Shown here piece by piece: positions 1 through 13,100 of a stretch of 64,000 bases of DNA. The stretch is taken from assembly GCF_001625215.2 (NCBI RefSeq), contig NC_030385.2, positions 42,805,598 to 42,869,597 of the forward strand, read 5' to 3'. Positions within the stretch are counted from its first letter, which is position 1, and every line of letters starts with the position of its first letter. The position numbers were made by a program, and so were the translations under genes. The notes below the pieces were generated by a model. It did no database searches. It saw only the letters and a list, made by a program, of their open reading frames with translations, and was not told the DNA's origin. This DNA comes from Daucus carota subsp. sativus (Eukaryota; Streptophyta; Magnoliopsida; Apiales; Apiaceae).

Positions 1-469
1 GTTTGATATTATTAGTTATTAAGTATTATGGAATGAGAACCTCAATCCTTTCAGACGGTTAAATGATACTCTTCTCACTCCTTGAGTTATCATACCATTC
101 TCATTCCCATTAATTCTCATTCACATACTCACCATTCTCATTCGCCGATCCTCATTTCCAACCTTAATCCAAACGGCCCCGAAAAATGTTGAAATTATAA
201 ATTTTAAAATGAAAGAATGTTTGAACAAATAACTAAAAATTATTATAAGACTTCATTATATAGTTTAGAAATCTAAATTTTATTTCTTATTTTCAACATT
301 TTTTTCCGACTAGTAATATGCTATCCCCTCCGTCTCTTAGTACTCTTCCCGTTAATCTTTATCACTTATGTCAACACATATTTTTCATCATTAATATTTT
401 TAATTTCTTATTAACATTGTATATAAATTTTTTACCGTATTAAAATATTCATCCAACAAAGATTAACTA

Positions 470-604
470 TGGCGGCTCATTGTATGGCTAAGGCGTCATA
501 TTCTTTCCCAGATCGAGTTTTCAATGGGGGAAATGTCCCGGTTGACGTTAAGAATGTAGTTCTTGCTGATTTAATATAATCATCTTTTCCGTCAAAAAAA
601 AAAA
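470..604 (+). mobile_element. 3' tail of a non-LTR retrotransposon (RNase H-like end plus poly-A)
   Basis: A 36-codon stretch from 470 to the TAA at 577-579 reads like the C-terminal tail of plant RNase H-like (RVT_3) domains: AAHCMAKAS and later a terminal ADLI before the stop. It is followed by a short untranslated stretch and an A-run at about 594-604. The rest of the element is missing on the 5' side, as expected for a 5'-truncated LINE copy. I found no clear target-site duplication. The intact counterpart of this domain is at the right edge of the window. Confidence 0.5.
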
Positions 605-3353
605 TAACTAATCCAAACACTTGTCATGGACTCATGTGATCAAGGTTCCGATTCCTGTTAACCAGACTATTAACCATGAACCAAATACCCCTTTGACATT
701 TTGTCCTTTCACCGGATCAGATACCAATAAAAGATTGTATTCGAGGCAAGTTTTTAATAAATAAGTTTCAATATTTTAAAGTGACGTAGAGGGGGTTAGT
801 GTGAATCGGAAAATAATTTGTAGAACAAAGCTAACAGTAAAATCTAGAACGTTCTGGTGGTGTGAATTGTATGTAGTAATGTAGATAAGGTTGTAACAAA
901 GCGTCAAGAATGAGCAGCCATGTAGTTAAAGAAAGAAATATGATAAGAAACTAAGAACGTGTCTTGACTCTTGACATTATCCTACTGTTTACAGTTTACT
1001 TCGGAGTATTACATATTTACCGAGTGAAAATTTAGATTTGCTTAAGAAAAGGTGACGAAAATATAGATCGTTAGGTGGCACGACCGACACAATCTGGATA
1101 CACAATGCTTCTAGTTGGCAGTTTGAATTTATATGTTCACTTGTAGAAAAAAAAATGTTTTTTTAGTTGTCTATTTCAATTTTTAATGTAAAATTATATT
1201 TTTAAAATCAATTCTACCTCATACATCTCCTGTTTATATTTAGTAGATCAACCTCATTTCATATATATTATAATCATTTAATATGATTAATTTATAAACA
1301 TTCACTTTTCTTAAACTGTGTGAATATTGAAAGTGAACATCTAATTTGAAACGAACGGAGTATTTATAATAAATAAAACTACAATGCTTCTATCATGAAT
1401 TGGTGAGATACAATAATATTATATGTACAAAATTGAATATAAAATCTTGCATATAATAACATAATAATTGATGTGAGATATCTTAGTTACTCATATTTGT
1501 GTGAATACATATTTTTTCGATTAAAATTTAACACATATCATCAATTTTGCGTATGAAACGTTTTTGCGTGAAATAAATACATTTTATCACATTGATATGA
1601 TAAACAATATTTTGAATCTTTATAAGTATAAAAAGCCTGTACTCAGTTATGGGTTTGAGATATTATAATAATTATATTTTACGATAATCCATGAATTTAA
1701 TCAATGTCAAGGAAGTAGTTATGACTAACAACTGCAGTTTAAATTATGCGGATAAGACCAATCTCATTCTCCACCCAAACAGACACCAATATAGTCGGAC
1801 AAACTATGTTGATAAGTTAAAGTATTGTCCTGGATGTATATATTGGTAACATTCCGTGGGAAACATGTATAAATGTATGTGTCTAAATATATGCATGTGT
1901 GAGTATAATTTTAGGTACATAGAGATAGATTAGTTAAAGCATATATATCCAAACAGATGTTTTGACTTTGAACCAAACTTTATGAAATACTGGTTAGATG
2001 CAGATTTGTTTAGTTGGAGTTTGTTTGGTCTATGAGGATTGAGGGCAGTGGAGCCAAAATAAGGTCACTTTCTGGCACAAATAATGTAGAGAAAGTGGTG
2101 AGTGGCATGGTTACGCCATTGGTTTGCATTATTCTAAACCCTTTCTAACAAATTTCTTTTCGCAACTTGGAATATCCTCATCTCATTTATGTCTATCCCA
2201 ATCCTTATCCACCCACACTGTACGATGCTTTAGTTTATCTAGATAACGTTTATCTTACAACATTTATGCACGGTTCCCTTATTTATGTTGTTATAGTTTG
2301 TTGGACTCGGAAGGTAATTATTTTATAAATTATAATAATTATTGAATACTTTTAGGAAAAAAAAAATTTGAAGATGAACATTTTAAAAAATAGTCAAAAT
2401 ATTCAACATGCGTAAAAAAATTGAACAACCTAAAAAAAATTGTTATAGGAGAGAATATCAGTTCTATAAACAATATATTTTTTTTAATGGAACCCGCAGC
2501 CGTTATTTTTTGGGTGCGCACTGGATAAACCCACCGGTAATACTTTTTGATAGCATCGTTTAGGGAGAATTCGGATTTCGGAATCAATACAATTTACAGA
2601 CATTGGTCCTCTGCAGCATTTAGTACCAGGAGTGATGTTGACCAAGATATGAGAAAAAAGATCAGACGATAGAGACCTGTCCTGAGATTAGATATATAAT
2701 ACCTCTAGACTCTAGTTTCATATCAAGCTGAGTATATATAGCGGACGATTCTATTCAAATTCCATGACGAATTTCAGTATTATTATTGCTGGGTCGAACT
2801 TATTTAGATTTCAAGTATAAACTGTTAGAATCCTTTTAAATATCAATATGAAAATTGAAGTAGAGATCACGTATTGTTATACTCGCCGATTTCACGTAAT
2901 TATTAAATTATAATAAATATTATCATATAAATATCTCTAAATTGAATATTATACATTTTTCATAAATATTATTAATATAAATAATTGTGAATTCTAATAT
3001 CAAAGTATTATATTTTAGATTTAGAAAATTAATTATTGTTTATTTTTAATTAAAACAGAAAAATAATTCTAAAATTAAAAATAAAAAAAAATCTACATAT
3101 ATTTTCGTGAAATACTAAATGTTTACTTGACCACGATAACTTTTAGAAAAAAGATGTACAATTTAATAAATATGTTTTACTTAATATTTGATATTACCTC
3201 CATCCGTAATATTAGACTTTTTAGCCATCTACGTAGAAGCACTAACTTCCATTAAAAAAAACAAACAAAAGCATTATCTACATTGAGCTTATAATTAGTT
3301 GAAACATCCTTTTTCAATTTTAGCCCGCTACAAGTACGGGGAAAGACTAACAT
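605..3353. other. AT-rich intergenic DNA, no gene seen
   Basis: The stretch is AT-rich, with frequent stops in all frames. The only long ORF, near 2339-2587 on the minus strand, is low-complexity and has no recognisable motif. A short segment around 2490-2531 (ending in ACTGGATAAACCCA) resembles one at about 6619-6671 (ACTGGGTAAACCCA) and is probably a decayed dispersed repeat. Confidence 0.5.
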
Positions 3354-3507
3354 TAGAGTAAAGTTGGGTATGTTATGAAAAAGAGTTATTTATCATGTAT
3401 AGAATAAATATTAAAATTATTATTTTTATTTAGAGTAAAGTTGGGTATGTTATGAAAAAGAGTTATTTATCATGTATAGAATAAATATTAAAATTATTAT
3501 TTTTATT
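3354..3507. repeat. Perfect 77-bp tandem duplication
   Basis: The unit beginning TAGAGTAAAGTTGGG at 3354-3430 is repeated head to tail at 3431-3507 with no difference that I can see. It is not coding. Perfect identity suggests a recent duplication or an assembly artefact. Confidence 0.9.
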
Positions 3508-3817
3508 TAAATATATCAGATTAATCAGTAATTACAAAATTAACTCAATTTAATTATTAATTTATATTTTTACACCTATTAAATCATTTACTAGGACTAA
3601 TTGATTACAAATTTCAACTTTTAATTGATTAAATTGTTACAAATCATCAATTGAGTAGGTTTACGAAATTGACTAATTTAACATATTTAAATTTAATATA
3701 TATCGATCAAATTAATAATCTTTTTGATATTTATTCCCCTCAAATTTAAAGAAGGGAATGTATTTGCGATTCAGCTATTCAATGATATCCCCGAAATTAG
3801 TGAGGAATGGTATACAG

Positions 3818-4091
3818 GGGGTGTTTGGTTTACCACAGCTCGGATTCTCGGTTTATATGAGTTAGAAGCTCATTTTGTGTAAAAAATCAAAAAGGACTTA
3901 TAAAAAGTTTTTGTTTCAGGAGTTCTATTTCTTTTTTAAATACTTTAATCATTTATAAGTCTTATTTCTTTTTCAAACATTTTAATCATTTATAAGTCTA
4001 GTTGCTCCAACTTCACTTTTTTATTTGAAATAATTATAAGTCTGATTTTTAAATAAAAAACATTTATTTTAAACTTAACAAACATCCTGAC
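3818..4091. repeat. Decayed terminal-inverted-repeat element (GTGTTTGG family)
   Basis: The left end GGGGGTGTTTGGTTT and the reverse complement of the right end (GATGTTTGTTAAGTTTAAAAT) are similar. The inside carries repeated CTTATAAGTC-like words also found at 42838-43084. This looks like an old non-autonomous DNA transposon. The boundaries are approximate and I did not find a target duplication. Confidence 0.35.
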
Positions 4092-4668
4092 TCGCTTTAA
4101 TATTTAACCCTCTATTCATTCGCACGCTATGATGTGAGATAACGATTTGATTGAAGCAACGTTTCCGTAAGAAATTGAGTTGTTCATGAAACAACAAACT
4201 CGAATATGGTCTACTTGATTGATGCTTCACATGGAAAATCAACATGCAAATCCAAAAGCTTGAAAAGATCGGAGCCCGAACCTAAAATACATACAAAATT
4301 AAACAATCAATTCTCAAAAGATTACTACTTTGGTCAATTCAAACAGCAAGCAGAATTTCACAAAACCAATCAGAATTCTACATACATGCCATGAACCTAT
4401 CCCTACTTTACAATGATTTTGACACAGTTTGTCATTAATCTACCACATGTTCACATACTGTTGGTTATGCATGTATTTATCAAAGTAAAGCTAGCTAGCT
4501 TCTGCATTCCCACCAATCCATTATCTTGCATTATAAATTCGAGTTGTGGTTGGTTGCTTGATTAAGTTATCACAAGGCCATTTATCGATTATCACAAATG
4601 GAAAATTATAAAAAAGAAGCTTAGGAGTTAGGAGTGGACGTGCTTTTTCTTTTTCTTTTTGTTATATA

Positions 4669-4969
4669 CTCCCTCCGTCCCAATTTAAGTGACTTGGTTT
4701 GACTTTCACGGAGATTAAGAAAAAGGTAGTAAATGTAGTTGAAAAGTGGGTAAAGTGGTGGGATCCATCAATATTTAATAATAGATTTGAGATAATGGAG
4801 GAAGGTAGTGGGTGTAATAGTGTTTATTTAATGAAAAGAGAGTATAAAATAGAGAGGTAGTGGGTGTAATAGTGAAAAGTAGTGTTCAAAAATAGTAAGT
4901 ATTGTAGGTTCATTCTTTTTGGGACGTCCCAAAAAGGAAATGAGGTCACATAAAATGGGACGGAGGGAG
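4669..4969. mobile_element. Stowaway-like MITE
   Basis: A 301-bp element with inverted ends CTCCCTCCGTCCCA and TGGGACGGAGGGAG, flanked on both sides by the dinucleotide TA. These are the marks of Tc1/mariner-derived Stowaway MITEs. The interior (AGTGGGTGTAATAGTG) is shared with the elements at 24602-24936 and 32746-33563, so all belong to one subfamily. Confidence 0.85.
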
Positions 4970-7967
4970 TATATACGCAGCTGAAATACTTTTCAAAATT
5001 GTGCTGATAGGTGGAGTTGATAGGTGGAGTCGTGACTCACAACTTTGCCACATAATTTTCAGAACGCTCTGTATGTTGTAATTCGAGTTAAATTATTTTG
5101 TAGGGTAATTATATTAGGAATTTTTTGACATTATTGTTACAAATAATAATAATAATAATAAATTTTAGTCAACAAATATGTGAAACATTATTTGGTAAAT
5201 TTGAAATTAATTTTCCATGTGACACCGGTTTTTGGTTTAAGAATTGTTTTTAGAGAAAGAATGTCTTTTAATGTTTAAGAAAAGTTACTTTTCTGTTTTT
5301 TTGCAAAAAACCTGTTATAGAATTTATTATCAAATTTCATTAAAAACTTTATTTTTATATATCATAACTCAAAATATGTAATTATTAAAAAATATTATCA
5401 GTATATTATCTAATTTTTAATATATATATATTTTTTACCAACATTTTCATCATTTGAGAGAACAAAAAATTTTAAGGACACTACCAGATCCTAAATAACG
5501 CGATATTTGTGCGTGTTTGACAGAATTTGAGCTACCAAGCTCTTTCCTCTGTTAGCCGTTGCTGGCATATTTGGAACCATTGACTTCACGAGTAATCATT
5601 TCGTTCTACGTTTGACCGGTAAGTTCTTTTTTTTTTTTACTAAATCGTTTGACCGGTAAGTTTTGCCGAACAAGATCATATTCGAGAAGTTAATATTGGA
5701 CCTAATACTACTCTTATTTCGAAAAATAATATTATATATATAACTAGTTTAAAAAGTCTTATATAAATATGAACTTTTTAATCAAAATAATCCTTATGTT
5801 CATAAAAACATTCATATTATGCCCTTTATAAACAAATCGCATAGACGTTAGTTTTAGCTTAAATTCGATAGCTAAAGTAATTTTTAATTGCAGAAAAATG
5901 TTTCATTCGTGATAAGTGCGAAGCTGATTTAATGTATAAAATACAGCTTAAGATTAAAAGTTGGAAGGAGATTCTTTCAAAAAAAACTTATTCGTTTTCA
6001 TAATATTATATTATATTATAAAAAAAATATCATCATTCAAATACATAATCAATTAAATTCCTTTTTGTTATTATATTTATAATAACTTATAGATCGTTAT
6101 AATATGAAAATATTCAAAGCATATATTAACTTCAAATTTTTATTTTTTTTAGTTTGTTATATTTAGTCAACTCAGGCCTTAAATCATTGTTTTAAATTTC
6201 TCTTAACGGACTCTGAATTAGCAAGTGAATGGACTTATGACTTGGGTAAGTAGCAAACTCTCCATGTTGGGCAGGTTTAACAAGAGCTGGCCCATTGGAA
6301 CATAGTAGTTGGTAATAAGATGGTGTTCTTCTAATTACAGGCCTGCCACAACAAGTCAACAACAGTCCACAGAGTTTAAAGGAAAGCCTAACAAAATTTA
6401 TAGGTGATCAGGCCTTTTCTGATATTTTTGAACTGGACAGTCACGTTCAATAATACTAGAGTACCTGTTCCAAAAAATTCTCAGTGAGCCTTAAAATGAC
6501 TAAGAATAAATTCTTTATCCGCTATACTTTGATTACCTTCAAAATTAAAAATAAGAACAATGCTCTATCTTAAATTGTTATTGACCTTCTCCTTTTTTTT
6601 TCCCCAGCCGCAACTGCTATCGGAAGCCGCAACCGTTATCTTCGGATGCGTACTGGGTAAACCCACGAGCTCATTGATCTTCTTTTTTTAGCCCCTAGTT
6701 GTGGAAATTTGGTAACGATCGAAATGGATGATGATGGTGTAGTGATCGGAGGAAGATGATTTTAACTTTTATTCTAAATTTATTTCTAGTGGATAGGATT
6801 CTGCAGATAGATAAAAGTTAAGGATCTTAAAATAATAATTAAATGTCAAATTTTTTAAATTTACTTCTTCTTATTGTTACACTCGATTAAAAAGTATCAT
6901 ACAAATACTGAAAATCAATTTTGTTGTTGGGAGTAGAAAATAGTGTGAAACTCATTGGTACATAAATTGAGAAAGTCACACGATGACACGAGTTGTTTGG
7001 AATATATCGGTTATGCATGCCTATCAAGGAATATGGATTATCGTACTAATTAAAAGACGGCCATTACAGCCATGACTTGCGCTAATCGATCAAGTATATA
7101 TATGCTCACATAAATCCTCATAAACGTATACCACAAATCTACTAAACTAGAGTGTGACTAGTTTAATTTAAATCTTATATATAAACTAATTGAACACAGG
7201 TATAAACAGAATATATATTTCATAGGAGCTGTATTTTTGTAACTTCAAATATTTTGCCTACAATAATTTATTATTATGGCATGTTTGGTCCAATGAAAAC
7301 AAGAATTTATTCTGGAAAATTTCAAATTATAGAATATATGTTAATATTAAATATTAATAAATGTCCAACATTTTGTATTTACAGAAACAAGCAACTTATT
7401 TATAGAAAATTATTTGTATATTTTTTAAAAAGAAAATAAATTTAATTTCTTAAAAATAATATAAATTAAATGGGACCAGTGTCACATATTGCATTTATAA
7501 AAAGACAATAATTATCTAGGTAAAAATTAGTGACTTCAATTATTTTGTGCGGAGCACAGTAGAATGATCAATTGTTGATTCATGATAATCATGTATCAAT
7601 ATGGCGATACTGTAAGCATAATTGTCTAGTTCAGGCTTTATCCCACATAATCATCATTAATTAAGCAGCTTCTCAACCGTAAACCATTCAAATCTATAGT
7701 TGAAAATTTGATCTTGCACTAGTATATAACGTCCACTATACCATCTCAAATTATTCAAAAATTACAAGTCTCACTACGTTTACTAAATACCTCAGGTACA
7801 CATTTTAGTATTTCCCGTATTTATTCAGGCATGACGCATATTTTTCATGAATACTGTCGAAATAAGTACTTATTTTGGCTATCGGATGTATTGCTCTACT
7901 TGTTAAGTGACATGCAGCTTCATTTTTATCGCGATTTCAGGTGATTTAATTAAACAGAACATTTCGA
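4970..7967. other. Intergenic DNA upstream of the BAHD gene, no gene seen
   Basis: AT-rich with no supported coding region. The ORF at 7254-7439 has no homology signal that I recognise. At 5609-5662 a 17-bp direct repeat flanks a T-run (see findings). The promoter of the BAHD gene should lie in the last few hundred bases, but I see no decisive TATA box. Confidence 0.5.
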
Positions 7968-9890
7968 ATGGATTCTTCATCAGTCGAAGACAGTCCTCGT
8001 TATTTCAAGATTACGAAGTCCGAACCGGTGTTAGTTCATGTGGAAATAAAGTCTCCATTTCCAGAATACTATTACTTGTCGAATCTCGATCAGAATATCA
8101 CTTCAATAATGCAAACAGTGTTTTGTTTTAAGCCGGATGGTGACAAGAAGAGCACAGAAGGAGTTGGACTTGTTATAAGAGAAGCTTTGGCAAAAGTTCT
8201 GGTTTATTTTTATCCGCTTGCAGGGAACTTAACGCTCGGGAGTGATGAGAAGCTTGTAGTGAAATGCACGAACAGAGGTGTGCCGTTTGTCGAAGCTGTG
8301 GTGGACTACGATATCGATGTCTTGGGGAATGTGACGTGTCTGGATTCTGCCATGCTGAGCAAGCTTGTTCATACAGATTCTGCTGCAAGAGACATGTTCG
8401 AAATTCCCCTGATGACTGCACAGGTACTATTTCTATTCACCAAAGGAAACCTTTATGTTTTCATGTGCTCCCTCCATTTTGAAATATAGGTCATTTGACT
8501 TTTTTACATGTATTTTTAAGTCGACCGCGTGCTTAAAATTATTGTTTTTCAAATTTTTTTTTTCTGAATAATAATATCAATCATATATTTTTATTCAAAA
8601 AAAAATTCAAAAATAATGAATTTTAGCATGTGATCAAAAGACTTGAAAATATGTGCAAAAAAGTCAAACAACTTATATTTCAAAAAATATTAGATATGGA
8701 GTCAGTCCAGAACATACATAAGTGCAGAACCTAAAAATCTAGGATGAGACCTTTTTACGCTGAATGATACTCTAAAGTCAGGCCGTCTTGCGTTTTTTTT
8801 CTTCTGCTGAATAGATTTCGTTAACATACATATGTCTAAGATCTGGACCTTATTAGATATCTATGCAGTGAAACACTGCAGGGTCATTGAATAGTAGCCG
8901 TTGGGTGCATTACAGGAGGGAGGGAGGGATGTGAATTGTTGGATGAAATTTGGTTCATATCCAGCGATGGTTGGAAAACCGTTTTCATTAGCTAAATAAC
9001 TAAATTTAATGTGATTTTGACAATTTGCTCAGGTAACAAGATTCAAGTGCGGAGGATTTGTGATGGGAATGACAATGAACCATTGCATGGCCGATGGAAT
9101 ATCAGCGATGGAGTTCGTTAACTCATGGAGCGAAATAGCAAGAGGCTTATCCCCGTCAATCGTACCAGCTATCGACAGATCAGTCCTAAAAGCAAGACAA
9201 CCTCCACGAATTACTCGCGTGCACAATGAGTTCTTGGAGATAAAAGACATATCAAACATTTCCGCGAAATATCAAGAATCTGAGATGGTTTACAAAGCAT
9301 TTAGCTTCGATCAAGAGAAGCTAATGAGGTTAAAGAAGTTGATCATGGAAGATGGAACCATCAAGAACTGCTCCACATTTGTGGCCCTCACGGCCTTGTT
9401 GTGGCGTGCAAGAACTAAAGCTCTTAAGATGAAACCTGACCAACAGCTCAAGCTTTTATTTGCTGTTGATGGAAGATCAAGATTGGTGAATCCTCCCCTG
9501 CCAAAGGGCTATTTTGGGAATGGGATCGTGCTAGCGTGTAGTGTGAGCAATGCCGGAGATTTGGTGAACAAGCCATTGTCTTATGCAGTGCATCTTGTGC
9601 AAAATGCTATAAAGATGGTGGATGATGAGTTCATTAGGTCAGCAATTGATTACCTTGAAGTGAAGAAAGAAAAGCCATCATTATCTGGCACTTTTCTGAT
9701 TACTACCTGGACTAGGCTTGCTTTCAACACCACAGACTTCGGGTGGGGAGAGCCGACTCAGTCAGGGTGTGTGACCTTACCGGAGAAAGAAGTAGCATTG
9801 TTTCTCGCTGGTGGTGGAAACGGAACTACAGTGCTTACGGGATTGCCAGTTAATGCCATGAAATCATTCCAAGAGCTCATGCAAATATAA
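7968..9890 (+). CDS. BAHD acyltransferase, similar to omega-hydroxypalmitate O-feruloyl transferase
   Basis: BAHD enzymes are cytosolic and transfer an acyl group from acyl-CoA to an alcohol or amine. Two exons, 7968-8423 and 9033-9890, join in phase 0 to 437 residues, the usual family length. The HxxxD catalytic motif is HCMAD (His169, Asp173) and the structural DFGWG motif is at 387-391. The N-terminal region (YYLSNLDQN, then [12 protein letters not shown]) resembles the hydroxyacid/fatty-alcohol hydroxycinnamoyl transferases of suberin and cutin synthesis (HHT/FHT type), so a role in acylating fatty omega-hydroxyacids or alcohols with ferulate is likely. Substrate is inferred, and another hydroxycinnamoyl transferase is possible. 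Start chosen as the first in-frame ATG (ATGGATTC). The intron holds a MITE. The gene is tail to tail with the G6PDH gene, 213 bp apart. Confidence 0.9.
8468..8701. mobile_element. MITE in the BAHD intron
   Basis: The ends CTCCCTCCATTTTGAAATAT and the reverse complement of 8656-8701 (CTCCATATC, then TTTGAAATATAAG and TTTGACTTTTTT) form a long imperfect inverted repeat with an A/T-rich loop. It lies entirely within the single intron of the acyltransferase. A related element (starting CTGTTTTGAAATAT) lies near 43914-44130. Confidence 0.6.
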
Positions 9891-10103
9891 GTTATAACGT
9901 ACTTCCCCTATATTCTAAGATTACACTCCAGGTGCCATAAGCTTGAAGCTGTAAACATAAAGCAAGTATAATTATCTAGTTCCCATTTAGCATCACGCCA
10001 CGTGAAAATACAATTATACAAGAAATTTACATAGATGACCTTGAGAATTTAACATAAAAATATCTGTAAGAATATAAGCGAGATCACGATTTGTTACCAT
10101 CAA

Positions 10104-13100
10104 CTATTCATCACTACTAAGATCTCCCCATCGAACATTGTGTTTTGCAGCAAGATAATGTGCTCCAACTGGTCCTCTACTACCATAAGGATAGAGCTCT
10201 GGAGCAATCTTCTTCTTTTCTAGTTCCTTGAGTAATGGTGTAAACAGAGACCAAGCAGCATCTAGCTCATCACTTCTAATAAACAGTCTTCGCTCTCCTT
10301 CTATTGCATCTATTAGGAGTCGCTCGTACGCATCTATTGCTTCTTTCGAATACCTGGAGTGAATCAAATTTTTCACCAGTCAAGGCTATCCAAATTCCAA
10401 ATATTGTAGAAACTCTAAAGAGTAAACTGGAGAATGACACTCTCTGCAAGTAATTTGAAAAATGGAACTCCCTACATTCCAGTATTTCCGATGCAATTTA
10501 CACAATACATTCAAAGAAAACTTAGTTTCCAACTGCAGCTACACATTAGCTGGTGCTGCTGTAGAAATGTTATTAAATTAAACCTTTATACTAGGAAAAT
10601 ATTAATATATCTTGATATTGTAACAGAGGAAATAACTGAGCATAATCCAAAAGATTATGATGTTACAACTTACATCACATGTTAATTAACGAATACTTCT
10701 ATTGCGATTTAGTTTTCCACTGCTTACTATGTTTTGCTTATTTCTCATATCTCAAGTACAATTGTTTATAGTGAATTGTGTATTACCTTGCACTGTAAAG
10801 CAAATTAAGGTCGCTACGATCCAATCTCATTCCAAGACCAGGAACTTTGTTGTTAATCTTCAGATATATGGCTTGATCCGGTTGCACACGAAGCACTAGT
10901 TCATTTGTAGCTTTGTCTAGATTTGTCCCAAAATTATTCTTGTACAAATTACCAGGGACATGCCTGAACTGAACTCTGATTTCTGCACTGAATTCCATTG
11001 CAACAAGAACATCAGACCTTTCATTGCAATAAATAGTCAGCATAAAGATCAGTCTACTATAAAACTATCATGTAAATATGAGTGAAGGATCTATCTACCG
11101 CCTAGTATGGAGTGCCTTTCCCGCCTTCATAAGGAAAGGAACTCCATCCCATCGTGCGTTATCAATAAACAGCGCTGCAGCTGCGAATGTTGGAGTTAGA
11201 CTGTCCTTCGGCACAGTTGGGTCATCTGTATATCCTAGATATGATTTGGTACCCTTGCTGTGGCCCTTATATTGACCTACAATTACATCTTCAAGCTGCA
11301 GAGGTCTCATTGACCTTAAAACCTTGACCTGAATAGTGATCACTAATAGTATTAGATAGTTCTTCTATTCACATGGAGCTATATTTCTCTAAAGACTTGT
11401 GAATTTCAGTACTTTTGTGTCCTCCTGGAATGGAGTTCCACTCAGCAGCATAATTTGAAAAACTAATTAATTAAGTCGGGTGGTTATAACCTTTTCATTT
11501 CGTATATCCTCAGCATCCAGGCTGACGGGTGTCTCCATCGCAAAAAGTGTTAATATTTGTAGGAGATGATTTTGCATTATATCTCTGATGATTCCGTAGT
11601 TGTCAAAGTATCTGGTGACAAAAACAGATACAACAATTTTTAGAAACCAAGCCCAAAAACAATTTTAAACTATCATATGTTCTCTAGTTACACATATGAG
11701 CTTACCCTCCTCTGCCATCTGTACCAAAATCTTCGGAAAATATTAGTTGCACATTTCGGATGTAATTCCTTGACCAAAGTGGCTCGAAAACAAGATTTGA
11801 GAAGCGAAGCACTGATAGGTTCTCAACTATCTCTTTGCCCAAGTAATGATCAATCCTGAAGAAAGTTACGAAATGGAAACTCCAGAGCTTCATAAATCAT
11901 AAGGTTATCTTATAAAAAAGGAATGCTGCAGAGTATACCTGAATATCTGGTCCTCTGCTAAGTACTGCTTTAGACATCTAGTAAGTTCTGCAGATGACTC
12001 TGAATCACGGCCAAATGGCTTCTCAACAATAACTCTTGTCCACCCATTCGCTGAAGAAGCTTGGGCACTAGCACATTTAGCGACATCTACAAATATGTTT
12101 GGAGGTACGGATAAATAAAACAACCTATTTGACCGAAGCCCAGCCTGGACATAAGTTACAAATTAGGGTCAGTATTTAGAATGCAAGTGTGAGATGCATG
12201 ACAGTTAAGCGGGTCTCTGGTTAAAGTCAAATTCGACATGAAGTCCATAATTTAATTCATTACGTCATTTGAAATTCGCATTATTCACTTCATTGAAATC
12301 CTTTTGACCCATGATTATCAAGTTAATATAATCATCTAGACGAGTATCTCTAGTTCCAGTCAGAACTAACCCTAAATTTTCTGTATTCTACTAATATTAG
12401 TACATTAGTTGCAACACTGATTCTTATCAAGTATAGTTCCACACTCTCACCCTCTGCAAGGACCCTATAGCAAAAAATCAGCATATATCACCCCCGATAC
12501 TCCTACTTTCATTATTGTATAGGGGTCTCATTACTGAAAAATAGACCCTTCATGAGCTACAGGTCAAATTTAACTCTGTCATACAGATAGATGAGATGTA
12601 TTGACATAGATAAGATATATGCACATAAATAGTTTAGCAATTCAGGCAGTGTAAACAATTACAACTGAATAGTGATGAATAATTGTTGGTTTTCATATCA
12701 AGTATATCACACTGTCCTGACTCTTACATGTTTTTTCTTTACCAAAGTGACGTTTCGGTTAAATCAGAAACTGTGTTATATGGTCAATACAACTTTATTA
12801 TTTTCATATTCACTCCGATGTTCATCAAAAGCATGAAAGTTAGATCTATATACACAAAAGATTGAAAGGAGAAGTAAATTAGATCTGTACCTCTTTCACT
12901 TTCATCTTTTTGTCTAATTCTGAAAAGTGCTCCTCTGAATTGTATTGTCCTGAATGGTAAAAACATCTTTCTAAAAATTGATTCATCTTGTCACCACAGT
13001 TTGCGCTGCATATCAGCAACCAAATATTAGATTAACACTGGTAATAAGAAAGGTAAAACAAACTATGCAGCGCAGAATACAGGTTAAGTATCTTACCTCT

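Noticed and set aside
4206..4394. 62-codon plus-strand ORF
   Set aside because: No motif, no splice or promoter context; typical chance ORF.
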